From positions 1,116,001-1,180,000 of the forward strand of contig NZ_JAHWXN010000001.1 in the NCBI RefSeq assembly GCF_023091245.1: a stretch of 64,000 nt of DNA, in the 5' to 3' direction. Numbering within the stretch: position 1 is the first letter of the stretch; each line of letters begins with the position of its first letter. Of the stretch, positions 1 through 9,458 are shown in pieces. This DNA is from Microbacterium croceum (GTDB lineage Bacteria; Actinomycetota; Actinomycetes; Actinomycetales; Microbacteriaceae). Both the position numbers and the translations under genes were made by a program. Under the pieces are notes generated by a model. The model ran no database searches and was not told the DNA's origin. It saw only the letters and a list, made by a program, of their open reading frames with translations.

Positions 1-2649
1 GACCCCGATGGGCTCCAGGCATCCGCGTTCATCTTCGTGCCATCGCGCGCCGACCTGCGCCCGACGCTGAGTTCCACCAAACCGGTCGAGGTCGTCAGCG
101 GCGAGACCAAGGAGCTGCCGCTCGACAAGTACGTCACCGTGGCCGGCGGGGGCGAGGTGACGATCACCGAGAAGGCGAAGATCACCGCGAACCACGCCAA
201 CGGCGACGATCTGCTCCTCGACGCGAGCACCCTCGTCTACACCTCGGCGGACGGGTTCTTCGGACCGGACTCGCTGACCTTCGAGGTCACGGACGGCACG
301 GGGCCCGACGACCCCGAAGGCCGCAAGGCCACGCTCAGCATCCCGATCAACGTGCTGCCGCCGGAGAACCAGCAGCCCACGTTCCTGCAGGGACAGGTAA
401 ACGTCGCGCCGGGTGAGGACGCGGTTCCGCTCGACCTGGCCGCGCTCACCGATGACCCCGATCCCGAGGACAAGGGCAAGCACGAGTACGCCTTCATCGG
501 TGGAGATGCCAACGGCATCTCTGCGCGAGTCGACGGCGATCGCCTGTACGTCGAAGCCTCGTCGAACGCCAAGAAGGGCGCGACGGCGACGCTGAAGATC
601 CGCGTCAGCGACGGCGAGACCGAGCCGATCGAAGGAACCGTGACCGCCCTGGTGACGGCGTCGACCCGCAACCTGGCCGCGGCGAACACCGACACGATCT
701 CCGAGGCCGACGCCGGCAAGACCATCACGGTCCCCGCGCTCGCGAACGACGTCAATCCGTTCCCCGAGACACCGCTGAAGATCGTCTCGGCCGTGACCGA
801 GTCCGGCGACGCCAAGGTGTCGAACTCCGCCTCCGAGGTCACCATCACCCCGGCGAAGAGCTTCGTCGGCACGCTCGTGGTGCGCTACCGCATCCAGGAT
901 GCGACCGAGGATGCCGACCGTGAGGTGAACGGCCAGATCATCGTCACCGTGCAGGACGTGCCGGGGGCGCCGGGTACCCCGACCGTCACCAGCGTGCAGG
1001 ACCGCACCGTGGTCATCTCCTATTCGGCCCCGACCAACAACGGAGCGGAGATCACCAAGTACACCGTGAAGTCGGTGACCGGCGGCGCCTACTCGAAGGA
1101 ATGCCAGTCGACCACCTGCACGCTCGACGGGCTGACAAACAACGTCGAGTACGCGTTCCAGGTGACGGCTACCAACCGTGTCGGCGAATCCGCGCCCTCC
1201 GGCACCTCGGAGATCGCTCGTCCGGACGCCCGCCCCGACACCCCCAACCCGCCGACCCTGGAGTTCGGAGACAAGTCGCTCAAGGTGGCGTGGAAGACCC
1301 CGACGACGCCCGGGTCACCGGTCGATCGCTACACGCTCGAGATCTCTCCGGCGCCGCCGTCCGGCATCACGCAGAAGGAAGTGACCGGCAACTCCCTGGT
1401 GTGGGAGGGCCTCGAGAACGGGTCCGACTATCAGGTGCGCGTGCAGGCCCACAACCGCGCTCCCGACCCCTCCAGCTGGAGCGGATGGTCGGCATCGGAG
1501 ATCCCGGCGGGCCCGCCGCTCGCGGCAGCGGCCCCGACCACACAGGAGCTCGAGCCGGTCGGCGGCCAGGCGCAGATGCAGGTGAACTGGACGCCGCCCG
1601 ACAAGAACGGCGACGCGATCCAGAGCTACCAGCTCGAGGTGCTCGAGGGCGGCAACGTCGTGCGCACCGTCACGCCCGGTGCCCAGGCGACCAGCCAGGC
1701 CGTGGTCGTGCCGACCTCCGAGTCGGCGTACACGTATCGGATCCGGGCGCAGAACAAGGCCGGGTGGGGCGAGTGGAGCGCGCAGTCGGCGCCGCGTCGT
1801 GGCGTCACCGCTCCCGGTGCCCCCACCAGCCTGCGCGTGACGAACGAGGGGGACCGTCAGCTGACGATCTCCTACAACCCGGGGTCGCGTAACGGCGCCA
1901 GGGCGGGAGAGGTCGCGTACCAGTACCGGTTGAACAACGGCGGGTGGACGGGAATCCCGGCCAACAACGTCATCGGCGGTCTCAGCAACGGCATCAACTA
2001 CAACGTGCAGGTGCGCGGAGTGGCCACGGTCGACGGCACGACCTACGCCGGTGCGGTGTCGAACACGGCATCGGGCAATCCGCACGGCAAGCCGCACACC
2101 CCGACGGGGGGCGCGCAGCAGCTGACCACCCAAGTGCGCCTCAACTGGAATGCCACGGGTTCGGCCAACGGCCGCGACATCGCCAACGTGCAGATCAGCA
2201 TCGACGGCGGCGGCTGGCAGGGCGTCGGCATCAGCGGCTCCACCGACGTCGGCAACGACTACGACCAGGCCCACAACATCCGGGTCAGGGCGCAGGACAC
2301 GACCGGTGCCTGGTCGGACGTCAGCCCGACGTACAGCGCACAGTCCAGCCCTCGGCCGCAACCCCGTGCCTGGGTGACCAGAGGCACCCCCGGCAACTGG
2401 CCAGGGCAGTGCACCGACGGCACCTGCGCGAAGTTCGTGATCAACACCTCGAACTTCCCCGCGGGCAGGTACCAGGTCTACTGCAACAGCAACGCGCCTA
2501 CCGCCGGCGCGCACTTCGCAGGCCCCTCGAGCTGGAACATCCCGGCCAACGGCTCGGTCGAGATCGGCTGCTTCCACGGCAACGGCGGTCGCGGTTACCA
2601 GGTGTGGGTCACGATCGGCGGCACGGATTATGAACGCAGCAACTGGTAG
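1..2649 (+). CDS. Ig-like/fibronectin type III repeat surface protein (5' end outside window)
   Basis: The frame is open from base 1, so the true start lies upstream; a GTG at 37 is internal. The visible part begins with bacterial Ig/cadherin-like repeats (about the first 310 residues). Five FN3-type repeats follow, recognisable by recurring SYSAP, WTPP and Y-x-V/I-R-V strands. A C-terminal domain of about 90 residues with four Cys (CTDGTC, YCNS, GCFHG) ends the protein. No membrane segment or LPXTG is present in this part. It probably acts outside the cell or at the membrane face, with any anchor in the missing N-terminus. It sits 45 bp upstream of the MoxR gene in the same orientation and is probably part of the secretion-linked operon. 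The repeat assignment is confident; the role is unknown. Confidence 0.8.
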   Translation, partial: DPDGLQASAFIFVPSRADLRPTLSSTKPVEVVSGETKELPLDKYVTVAGGGEVTITEKAKITANHANGDDLLLDASTLVYTSADGFFGPDSLTFEVTDGTGPDDPEGRKATLSIPINVLPPENQQPTFLQGQVNVAPGEDAVPLDLAALTDDPDPEDKGKHEYAFIGGDANGISARVDGDRLYVEASSNAKKGATATLKIRVSDGETEPIEGTVTALVTASTRNLAAANTDTISEADAGKTITVPALANDVNPFPETPLKIVSAVTESGDAKVSNSASEVTITPAKSFVGTLVVRYRIQDATEDADREVNGQIIVTVQDVPGAPGTPTVTSVQDRTVVISYSAPTNNGAEITKYTVKSVTGGAYSKECQSTTCTLDGLTNNVEYAFQVTATNRVGESAPSGTSEIARPDARPDTPNPPTLEFGDKSLKVAWKTPTTPGSPVDRYTLEISPAPPSGITQKEVTGNSLVWEGLENGSDYQVRVQAHNRAPDPSSWSGWSASEIPAGPPLAAAAPTTQELEPVGGQAQMQVNWTPPDKNGDAIQSYQLEVLEGGNVVRTVTPGAQATSQAVVVPTSESAYTYRIRAQNKAGWGEWSAQSAPRRGVTAPGAPTSLRVTNEGDRQLTISYNPGSRNGARAGEVAYQYRLNNGGWTGIPANNVIGGLSNGINYNVQVRGVATVDGTTYAGAVSNTASGNPHGKPHTPTGGAQQLTTQVRLNWNATGSANGRDIANVQISIDGGGWQGVGISGSTDVGNDYDQAHNIRVRAQDTTGAWSDVSPTYSAQSSPRPQPRAWVTRGTPGNWPGQCTDGTCAKFVINTSNFPAGRYQVYCNSNAPTAGAHFAGPSSWNIPANGSVEIGCFHGNGGRGYQVWVTIGGTDYERSNW

Positions 2650-2694
2650 CGGTTCGTCGCCCTTCTCCTCTTCTCACAGAAAGCAGAACAACCC

Positions 2695-3666
2695 ATGAGC
2701 ATGACCCCCGAACAGGCCGCCTGGTTCCAGGGCACATTCCAGCGTCTGGTCGACAACATCGACAAGGCGGTGCAGGGCAAGAAGGAGATCGTCGGCCTCG
2801 TGCTCTCGTCGATGCTCGCCGAGGGGCACGTGCTGCTGGAGGATGCTCCAGGCACGGGCAAGACCAGCCTGGCGAAGGCACTCGCAGCGACCGTGCAGGG
2901 CACCAGCGCCCGTATCCAGTTCACGCCCGACCTGCTGCCGTCCGATGTGACGGGCGTGACGATCTACGATCAGCAGTCCCACAAGTTCGAGTTCCACAAG
3001 GGACCGATCTTCGCGTCGATCGTGCTTGCGGATGAGATCAACCGCGCCTCGCCGAAGACGCAGTCCGCGCTGCTCGAGGTCATGGAGGAGTCGCGCGTCA
3101 CGGTCGACGGCGTCACGCACGAGACCGGTCGTCCGTTCCTCGTGATCGCGACGCAGAACCCCATCGAGCAGGCCGGAACCTACAAGCTCCCCGAAGCACA
3201 GCTCGACCGCTTCCTGATCAAGACGTCGATCGGCTACCCCGACCTCGCGATCACCGAGAGCATCCTCGCCGGGGCCTCGGACCGCAACCCCTCTGCGGGG
3301 CTCTCGGCCATCATCACCACCAGCGCGGTGGCCGACATGGCCGACCTCGCCGCATCCGTGCACGTCGAGCCGGCGGTGCTGCGCTACGTCGCCGAGCTGG
3401 CCGAGGCCACGCGCGCCGACTCCGCGATCCGCCTGGGTGTCTCGGTGCGCGGTGCGATCGCGATGATCCGCATGGCGAAGGTGTGGGCTGCGGCCCACGG
3501 ACGCCACTTCGTGCTCCCGGACGACATCAAGACGCTGGCCCGCCCGGTCTGGCAGCACCGACTGCTGCTCGACGCCGAGGCGGAGTTCGCCGGCACCAGC
3601 AGCGATGCGGTCGTCGCCCGCGTGCTCGACGCCGTCGCCGCACCGCAGGCGCGAACGGCGGCCTGA
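2695..3666 (+). CDS. MoxR-family AAA+ ATPase
   Basis: A 323-aa AAA+ ATPase of the MoxR type. Walker A is GTGKT with K56, and Walker B is LADEIN with D113-E114. A sensor region (ATQNPIEQ, then LPEAQLDRF) and the MoxR lid domain complete it, at typical family length. MoxR proteins act as chaperone-like ATPases and are commonly encoded next to DUF58 and transglutaminase-like membrane proteins, as here. ATG 2695 is followed in frame by ATG 2701, so the exact start is slightly uncertain. Its TGA overlaps the next ATG (ATGA). It heads the chain of overlapping genes that ends with the EccC-type ATPase. The specific client is unknown. Confidence 0.93.
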   Translation: MSMTPEQAAWFQGTFQRLVDNIDKAVQGKKEIVGLVLSSMLAEGHVLLEDAPGTGKTSLAKALAATVQGTSARIQFTPDLLPSDVTGVTIYDQQSHKFEFHKGPIFASIVLADEINRASPKTQSALLEVMEESRVTVDGVTHETGRPFLVIATQNPIEQAGTYKLPEAQLDRFLIKTSIGYPDLAITESILAGASDRNPSAGLSAIITTSAVADMADLAASVHVEPAVLRYVAELAEATRADSAIRLGVSVRGAIAMIRMAKVWAAAHGRHFVLPDDIKTLARPVWQHRLLLDAEAEFAGTSSDAVVARVLDAVAAPQARTAA

Positions 3667-4928
3667 TGACCGCGGAGGCACTTCAGGCGCCGCCGGCGCA
3701 GACGGAACGCGACGCCGGATGGCGTGACATCGCGGCCGTCATCGGCGCGCGTCTCCTGGCGCGCCTCCGAGTCATCGCGGCGGCAGTCCGCCCCCTGGCG
3801 TGGGTGCTGCTCGCCCTCGTAGCGGGCTTCTGGATCCTCGGCCAGGTCGCCGGCTGGTCGGAGTTCACCGTCGCCGCGGTCGTGATCGCGATCACGCTCG
3901 TGCTGTGCTCCCTGTTCCTCATCGGCCGCACGGCGTACGACGTGTCACTCGACCTCGCGCGCACCCGGGTGGTGGTGGGGGAGCGGGCGGTCGGCGCGCT
4001 GACCCTCGCGAACCGCGGAACACGCGCGATCCTGCCCTCTCGCGTGGTGCTGCCGGTCGGCGCGGGGCGTGGGGAGTTCGGCATCCAGCGTCTCGCCGCC
4101 GGAGAAGAGGCGGAAGAGCTCTTCGCGATCCCCACCCAGAAGCGCGGGGTCGTGAAGGTCGGTCCGGTGAGCGTCGTCCGTGGCGACCCTCTCGGGCTGT
4201 TCGAGCGCGCGCACCGTCGTGACGACCCTGTCGATCTGTACGTGCATCCGCGCACCGTGCTCTTCGACGGCCAGTCGCTCGGGTATCTGCGCGACCTCGA
4301 AGGACTCCCCGCCACTGACCTCTCGCGGGATGACGTCTCGTTCCACGCGCTGCTCGAGTACCAACCAGGCGACGACCTGCGCCACGTGCACTGGCGTTCC
4401 ACGGCGCGCACCGGAACCATGATGGTGCGTCAGTACGAGGAGACGCGCCGGTCTCACTTCGTGATCGGCCTCTCGCGCTCGGCGGGCGACTACTCCTCCG
4501 ATCAGGACTTCGAACTCGCGATCTCCATCGCCGGCTCCATCGGGCTGCGCGCGATCCGCGATTCGCAGCGCGTCGATGTGCGCGTGCAGGGCCGTGAGCT
4601 CGCGGCAGGTACAGGGAAGCAGCTGCTCGACTCGCTCGCCGCGATCGAGGAGAGCAAGCCGCGTGAGGGCGGCATCTCGGAGTTGGCCGGCGTGGTCTCC
4701 CGAACGATGCCCCTCGCGAGCGTCGTGGTGCTGGTGTGCGGCTCGAAGGTGCGCAGCGACGATCTCCGCCTCGCCTGCTCCCGCCTGCCCTATGGCGCGC
4801 GCGTCCTCGCCGTCGTCGCGGACGGCTCCGTGTCGTCGCCGGCGCTGCAACGCATCGGCGATGCCGACGTCGTGACGATCGGCGAACTCGCGCAGGTCCC
4901 CCTCGCTCTGCAGAAGGTGCTCGCATGA
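3666..4928 (+). CDS. DUF58 domain membrane protein
   Basis: A 420-aa protein. ATG 3666 is chosen because it overlaps the MoxR stop as ATGA; a longer frame upstream runs through moxR. Two hydrophobic segments lie at about residues 36-85. The DUF58 signature follows at about 230-255 (GDDLRHVHWRSTAR...), with a von Willebrand A-like C-terminal part. DUF58 proteins typically accompany MoxR ATPases and transglutaminase-like proteins. The biochemical function is not established; a scaffold or metal-dependent adhesion role is inferred from the VWA-like fold. It overlaps the next gene as ATGA, indicating translational coupling. Confidence 0.9.
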   Translation: MTAEALQAPPAQTERDAGWRDIAAVIGARLLARLRVIAAAVRPLAWVLLALVAGFWILGQVAGWSEFTVAAVVIAITLVLCSLFLIGRTAYDVSLDLARTRVVVGERAVGALTLANRGTRAILPSRVVLPVGAGRGEFGIQRLAAGEEAEELFAIPTQKRGVVKVGPVSVVRGDPLGLFERAHRRDDPVDLYVHPRTVLFDGQSLGYLRDLEGLPATDLSRDDVSFHALLEYQPGDDLRHVHWRSTARTGTMMVRQYEETRRSHFVIGLSRSAGDYSSDQDFELAISIAGSIGLRAIRDSQRVDVRVQGRELAAGTGKQLLDSLAAIEESKPREGGISELAGVVSRTMPLASVVVLVCGSKVRSDDLRLACSRLPYGARVLAVVADGSVSSPALQRIGDADVVTIGELAQVPLALQKVLA

Positions 4929-7345
4929 CCGCTCCGGCCACCGCGTCCTCCGCGCTCCCCGCGCGACGCTGGATCCTCGACCTCGGCGCCACGATCCTCC
5001 TGGTCGCCGTCTCGCTCATCGGGTTCTGGCCGACGTTCGGCGGGGCGTCGTTCCTGCCCGCTGTCGCCGGGGGCATCCTGCTCGGTCTCGCGATCGCGGC
5101 TGTCGCCGTCTGGCGGCGCTGGGGAATCCTGATCACGACGGGCCTCGTGGTCGCTGCATACTTCGTGTTCGGCGGCGCGTTGGCGCTGCCGCAGACGACG
5201 ATCGCCGGGGTCATCCCCACACTCGACACCCTGCAGCGACTCGCGTTCGGGCCGGTGACGGCATGGAAGCAGCTGCTGACGACCGTGGCTCCCGTGGCTG
5301 CCGGCGACGGCCACCTGCTCGTCCCCTTCCTGCTCGCCCTGGTGGTGACGGCGCTCACGGCGTCGCTGGCCCTGCGTCTCTCGCAGGTGGCGTGGGCGCT
5401 GATCCCCGCCGCCGCGCTGCTCATGCTCGTGATCGCGCTCGGTACGCCGGAGCCTGCTTTCCCGGTCGTGCAGGGACTGGTCTTCGCGGTCGTCGCCGTC
5501 GCCTGGCTCGCGCTGCGCCAGATCTGGGCCCCGCAGAACGCCGCCGTGTCGGTGAGCGACATCGATCCGTCGCGCGCCGCGCACATGCGCATGCGTCGGC
5601 TCCTCGCCGGTCTGGCGGTGCTGGCCATCGCCGGGGGAGCCGGGGTCGCGACGAGCGCGATCGCCTCGCCGGCAGAGAGCAGGCACGTCTTCCGCGACGT
5701 GATCATCCCGCCGTTCAACATCCGCGACTACCCGAGCCCGCTGCAGGCCTTCCGCAAGAACGTGCGTGACGAGGCGGAGGAGACGCTCTTCACCGTCCAA
5801 GGGCTGCCCAAGGGCGCACGGATCCGCACCGCGGTGATGGACCAGTACGACGGCATGGTCTACAACGTCACCGACGGAGGCCCGACGTCCTCGAGCGCCT
5901 TCACACCGCTGCGTTCCGACATGTCGCCGGATGCCGAGGGCGTTCCGGTGACCCTCAAGATCGCGATCGACAACTACCGCGGCGTGTGGATGCCCACGGC
6001 CGGCATCCTCAGCGACATCGAGTTCGACGGAGCCCGCGCCGAGGAGCTGCGGCGGAGCACTTACGTGAACAACGCCACGGAGACCGCGGTCGCCACGCCC
6101 GTGCTCACGAAGGGCGACCAGTACACGGTCGATGCCGTGATGCCGAACGAGTACACCGACGAGCAGCTCGCCGAGCTGGCGTTCGGAACCGTCCCGATGC
6201 CCAAGCAGAGCAACGTCCCCGAGGAGCTCACCACCCTGGCTGCCGAGACCGTCTCCGACGCGGAGACCGCGATCGAGCAGGCCAGGGCACTGGAGTCCTT
6301 CCTCTCCGAGGGCGGGTTCTTCAGCCATGGCCTGGAGGGTGAGGTGCTCTCGCGCGCCGGGCACACCGCCGAGCGCATCTCGACATTGGTCGGTGGCGAT
6401 CAGATGATCGGCGACGACGAGCAGTACGCCGTGGCCATGGCGCTGCTCGCGGGGGAGATCAACATCCCCGCCCGCGTCGTGATGGGCTATTACCCCGAAG
6501 AGGAGCGGGCGGGCGACGCGGTCTTCGAAGCCACGGGCGACGACGTGCACGCCTGGGTCGAGATCAACTTCGAGGGCGTCGGATGGGTGCCCTTCAGCCC
6601 CACCCCGCCCGAGGACCAGGTCCCCAACGACACGAACACCAAGCCGCGGGTCGATCCGAAGCCGCAGGTGCTGCAGCCGCCGCCCCCGCCGCAGGAGCCG
6701 GTCGACCTGCCGCCGACCCTGCCCGACGACCGCGAGTCCGAGGACGAGAACCTGAACCTCGCCGGGATCATCGGCGCGATCCTCCTGATCGGAGGCATCT
6801 CCCTCGCCATCCTCGCGATCCTCGCATCGCCGTTCATCGTGATCGGCGCCTGGAAGGCTGCCAAGCGCCGTGCGCGTCGTTCCGCTGCCCGCACCTCTGA
6901 CCGGATCAGCGGCGGCTGGGACGAGCTGACCGACCGTGCGGTCGACTACGGTGCGCAGGTCGGCACAGGCGGCACCCGCATCGAGGAGGCCACCGTGGTC
7001 GCGAGCAGTCTCGCCGTGCCGCAGGTCACCGCGTTGGCGGAGCGGGCCGACCGCGAGGTCTTCGGCCCCACCGACCCGACTCCCGAAGAGGTCGATGCCT
7101 TCTGGCAGGAGGTCGACGGCATCGTCGGGGGGCTCGGCAGGGAAGCAGGATTCTGGAAGCGGACGAAGGCGCGCCTCAGCCTGCGCTCCCTGCTGGGCGG
7201 GACGGCGGTCTCGAACGGCCTGCAGAACCTGAAGGACGCCGCGACCGCGCGCGTGCGCCGCGAACCTGGCACGATCAAGAACAACACCGGCACGCCCGGT
7301 GGCACCGGCACGACGTCCACCTCACCCGAGAGCGAGACCCCATGA
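4925..7345 (+). CDS. Transglutaminase-like membrane protein, catalytically degenerate
   Basis: An 806-aa protein starting at ATG 4925 (ATGA overlap with DUF58). An N-terminal multispanning membrane region (about residues 12-240, TgpA/DUF3488-like) precedes an extracytoplasmic transglutaminase-fold domain (about 420-565). A Pro-rich linker, one membrane helix (about 610-636) and a cytosolic tail of about 165 residues follow. In the family the core triad is Cys-His-Asp. Here the block normally reading G-x-C-E-Q is GDDEQ, so Asp498 replaces Cys. H542 (VHAW) is kept. The Asp of the usual DPTP is Ser558 (FSPTP). The domain should therefore be inactive as a transglutaminase or protease and may be a binding or sensor module. 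Its neighbours indicate a part in the MoxR/DUF58 membrane complex. Confidence 0.88.
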   Translation: MTAPATASSALPARRWILDLGATILLVAVSLIGFWPTFGGASFLPAVAGGILLGLAIAAVAVWRRWGILITTGLVVAAYFVFGGALALPQTTIAGVIPTLDTLQRLAFGPVTAWKQLLTTVAPVAAGDGHLLVPFLLALVVTALTASLALRLSQVAWALIPAAALLMLVIALGTPEPAFPVVQGLVFAVVAVAWLALRQIWAPQNAAVSVSDIDPSRAAHMRMRRLLAGLAVLAIAGGAGVATSAIASPAESRHVFRDVIIPPFNIRDYPSPLQAFRKNVRDEAEETLFTVQGLPKGARIRTAVMDQYDGMVYNVTDGGPTSSSAFTPLRSDMSPDAEGVPVTLKIAIDNYRGVWMPTAGILSDIEFDGARAEELRRSTYVNNATETAVATPVLTKGDQYTVDAVMPNEYTDEQLAELAFGTVPMPKQSNVPEELTTLAAETVSDAETAIEQARALESFLSEGGFFSHGLEGEVLSRAGHTAERISTLVGGDQMIGDDEQYAVAMALLAGEINIPARVVMGYYPEEERAGDAVFEATGDDVHAWVEINFEGVGWVPFSPTPPEDQVPNDTNTKPRVDPKPQVLQPPPPPQEPVDLPPTLPDDRESEDENLNLAGIIGAILLIGGISLAILAILASPFIVIGAWKAAKRRARRSAARTSDRISGGWDELTDRAVDYGAQVGTGGTRIEEATVVASSLAVPQVTALAERADREVFGPTDPTPEEVDAFWQEVDGIVGGLGREAGFWKRTKARLSLRSLLGGTAVSNGLQNLKDAATARVRREPGTIKNNTGTPGGTGTTSTSPESETP

Positions 7346-8649
7346 CACTGCTACCGTTCGGCCAGGTCGCGCCGGTCTCCCGGCGTGCGGTGGCCTACAT
7401 CATCGACGCACTGATCGCCGGAGGCCTCGGGGTCGTCCTCGGCGGGGGCCTGCTGGTCGCCGCCTCGCTCGCGGGCGGGATCGAGGCGACGCTGACCACG
7501 CTCCTGATCGGCGGCCCGATCGTCAGTCTGGTCCTGTTGGCCTGGTTCGTCGTGTACACGGTGATGCAGGCGGGTAACGGCTCGATCGGGATGCGGGCGC
7601 AGGGGCTGCGCCTCGCATCGGCGGTCGACGGGACGCCGGTGGGCTTCGGACGTGCCCTCCTGCGCAATGTCATCTTCGGTCTGGCCGGCGCGATCGTCGT
7701 CGGATACTTCAGCCCGTTGTTCGATGGTTCCGGACGCTTCCAGGGCTGGCATGACAAGGTCGGGAACGCCCTGATGCTGGACGCACGTGTCGAGGCGCCT
7801 GTGCCGTCCACGACGCCGGCCCCCGCCGCCCCGGCATCGCTCGCCTCCGCCGCGCCCGCGACCTCGGCTGCTCCGGTGGTCCCCGGCCTCCCGCATCCGT
7901 CTTCGCGCGCCGGGGCGCCGTTCGTGCCCCCCGCCGCGACGCCGGCGCCCGGGTTCGGACAGCCGACGCCTCCCGCGCCCGTGGCTTCGCCGCCTGCACC
8001 TGCTCCTTCGTTCGCTGCACCGGCTCCGGCGTCGGCGGGTCCGGCCGCACCGGCGGCACCGATCCCCGACGCCGGTGACCTGATCGCTTTCGTGCCCGGA
8101 ATCACACAGGACTCCGCGCCGGCTCGTGCGATGCCGGCGCCCGAGCCAGCGCCGCCGACCCCCGCTCCCGCTCCTGCCCCCTCCGTGCCTGCTGCGCCGG
8201 CTCCCGCTCCTTCTGCTCCCGCCGCTCCTGCTCCCGCTCCTTCTGCTCCCGCCGCTCCTGCTCCCGCGGCCCCAGCGTTCGAGGCGGAGGAATCCGATAT
8301 CGAGGACACCCGCATCAGCATCCCTGGTCACCGTCTGGTGTTCACATGGGATGACGGCACGCGGGTCTCGGTCTCGCGGCGCACGATCTTCGGCCGCAAC
8401 CCCGGTCCGGAGGACGGTGCGATCATCGTCTCGGTGCGCGACGAGACCCTGTCGCTGTCGAAGACGCACTTCGAGGCCGCGGCCGAGGTCTCGGGCGGCT
8501 GGGTGCTCGACAGGCACTCCACCAATGGCATGACCATCGTCCGGGACGGGCAGCGCATCGCCTGCCCTGCCGGACAACGCGTTCCCGTGCGGCTCGGGGA
8601 TGCCATCGAGATCGGCGACCGCATCGTGACCATCGGCGGGTACGCGTGA
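7342..8649 (+). CDS. RDD-FHA domain membrane protein
   Basis: A 435-aa protein with an N-terminal RDD-type membrane domain (about residues 8-150, several hydrophobic segments). A Pro/Ala-rich linker (about 150-315) with repeated APAPSAPAA units follows, then a C-terminal FHA domain (about 329-432). The FHA hallmarks are present: FGRNP, SLSKTH and STNG. FHA domains bind phosphothreonine, so this is a plausible target or docking protein for the kinase encoded downstream. ATG 7342 overlaps the previous stop (ATGA), and its TGA overlaps the next GTG. A second protein with the same layout is at 13277, so the operon carries a pair. The function of the RDD part is inferred only as membrane anchoring or transport. 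Confidence 0.88.
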   Translation: MTLLPFGQVAPVSRRAVAYIIDALIAGGLGVVLGGGLLVAASLAGGIEATLTTLLIGGPIVSLVLLAWFVVYTVMQAGNGSIGMRAQGLRLASAVDGTPVGFGRALLRNVIFGLAGAIVVGYFSPLFDGSGRFQGWHDKVGNALMLDARVEAPVPSTTPAPAAPASLASAAPATSAAPVVPGLPHPSSRAGAPFVPPAATPAPGFGQPTPPAPVASPPAPAPSFAAPAPASAGPAAPAAPIPDAGDLIAFVPGITQDSAPARAMPAPEPAPPTPAPAPAPSVPAAPAPAPSAPAAPAPAPSAPAAPAPAAPAFEAEESDIEDTRISIPGHRLVFTWDDGTRVSVSRRTIFGRNPGPEDGAIIVSVRDETLSLSKTHFEAAAEVSGGWVLDRHSTNGMTIVRDGQRIACPAGQRVPVRLGDAIEIGDRIVTIGGYA

Positions 8650-9458
8650 GGCCCGGACTCGTCGTCTCGACCGGTTCCGCGACGCATCCGGGGCTCCGGC
8701 GCGCGCTGAACGAGGATGCCCATCTGGCGGGCGCTCCGGTGTTCATCGTCGCCGACGGCATGGGCGGACACGAGGCGGGGGAGCGGGCGAGCGCGACCGT
8801 CATCGCGGAGTTCGCGCGCTTCATCGGCCGATCGGCCCTCGAACTCGACGATGTGCGCTTCGCCCTCTCTCGCGCGCGCGACGGCGTAGAGGAGCTCTCG
8901 ACGTCGGGCAACGGTCGAGCCGGGACCACCCTGAGCGGCGTCGTGATCGCCTCCGTCGACGGCATGGGCTACTGGTTGGCCATCAACATCGGCGACTCAC
9001 GCACGTACCGACTGGCCGATGGCGAGCTCGAGCAGGTCAGCGTCGACCACTCCGTGGTGCAGGAGCTGATCGAATCGGGCGAGCTGACCGCCGAGGACGC
9101 GCTCACCGACCGTCGCCGGAACATCATCACTCGGGCGATCGGTGCGAGCAGCACGGGCGACGCGGACTACTGGATGTTCCCCGCCGAGCTGGGCGATCGG
9201 ATCCTGGTGTGCTCCGATGGGCTCACCTCTGAGGTGTCCGACGTCCGAATCCGCGAGGTGCTCCACAACACGTCCGATCCGCAGGAGGCGGCGGACGTGC
9301 TCGTCGCCGACGCGGTGAGCGCCGGGGGACGCGACAACATCACGGTCATCGTCGTCGATGCCGTCTCGGTCGCATCGCGACCCGGGACGCTGCTCGAGAC
9401 CGACACAGACATCGACATGGACACGCGTCCGCGAGAAGCTGCAGGAGGGGTTCACTGA
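8646..9458 (+). CDS. PP2C-family Ser/Thr protein phosphatase
   Basis: A 270-aa PP2C (PPM) phosphatase of the PstP type, soluble, with no membrane helix. The metal-binding motifs are complete: N-E-D near residue 24, ADGMGGH with D37, NIGDS, CSDGL, and the terminal RDN with D230. It should remove phosphate from Ser/Thr residues using Mn2+ or Mg2+ and oppose the kinase encoded at 10909. The start is GTG 8646, overlapping the upstream stop as GTGA. Its TGA overlaps the next ATG (TGATG), behind a good Shine-Dalgarno at about 9443-9450. Phosphatase, kinase and FHA proteins in one operon indicate a self-contained phospho-switch. Confidence 0.95.
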   Translation: MRPGLVVSTGSATHPGLRRALNEDAHLAGAPVFIVADGMGGHEAGERASATVIAEFARFIGRSALELDDVRFALSRARDGVEELSTSGNGRAGTTLSGVVIASVDGMGYWLAINIGDSRTYRLADGELEQVSVDHSVVQELIESGELTAEDALTDRRRNIITRAIGASSTGDADYWMFPAELGDRILVCSDGLTSEVSDVRIREVLHNTSDPQEAADVLVADAVSAGGRDNITVIVVDAVSVASRPGTLLETDTDIDMDTRPREAAGGVH

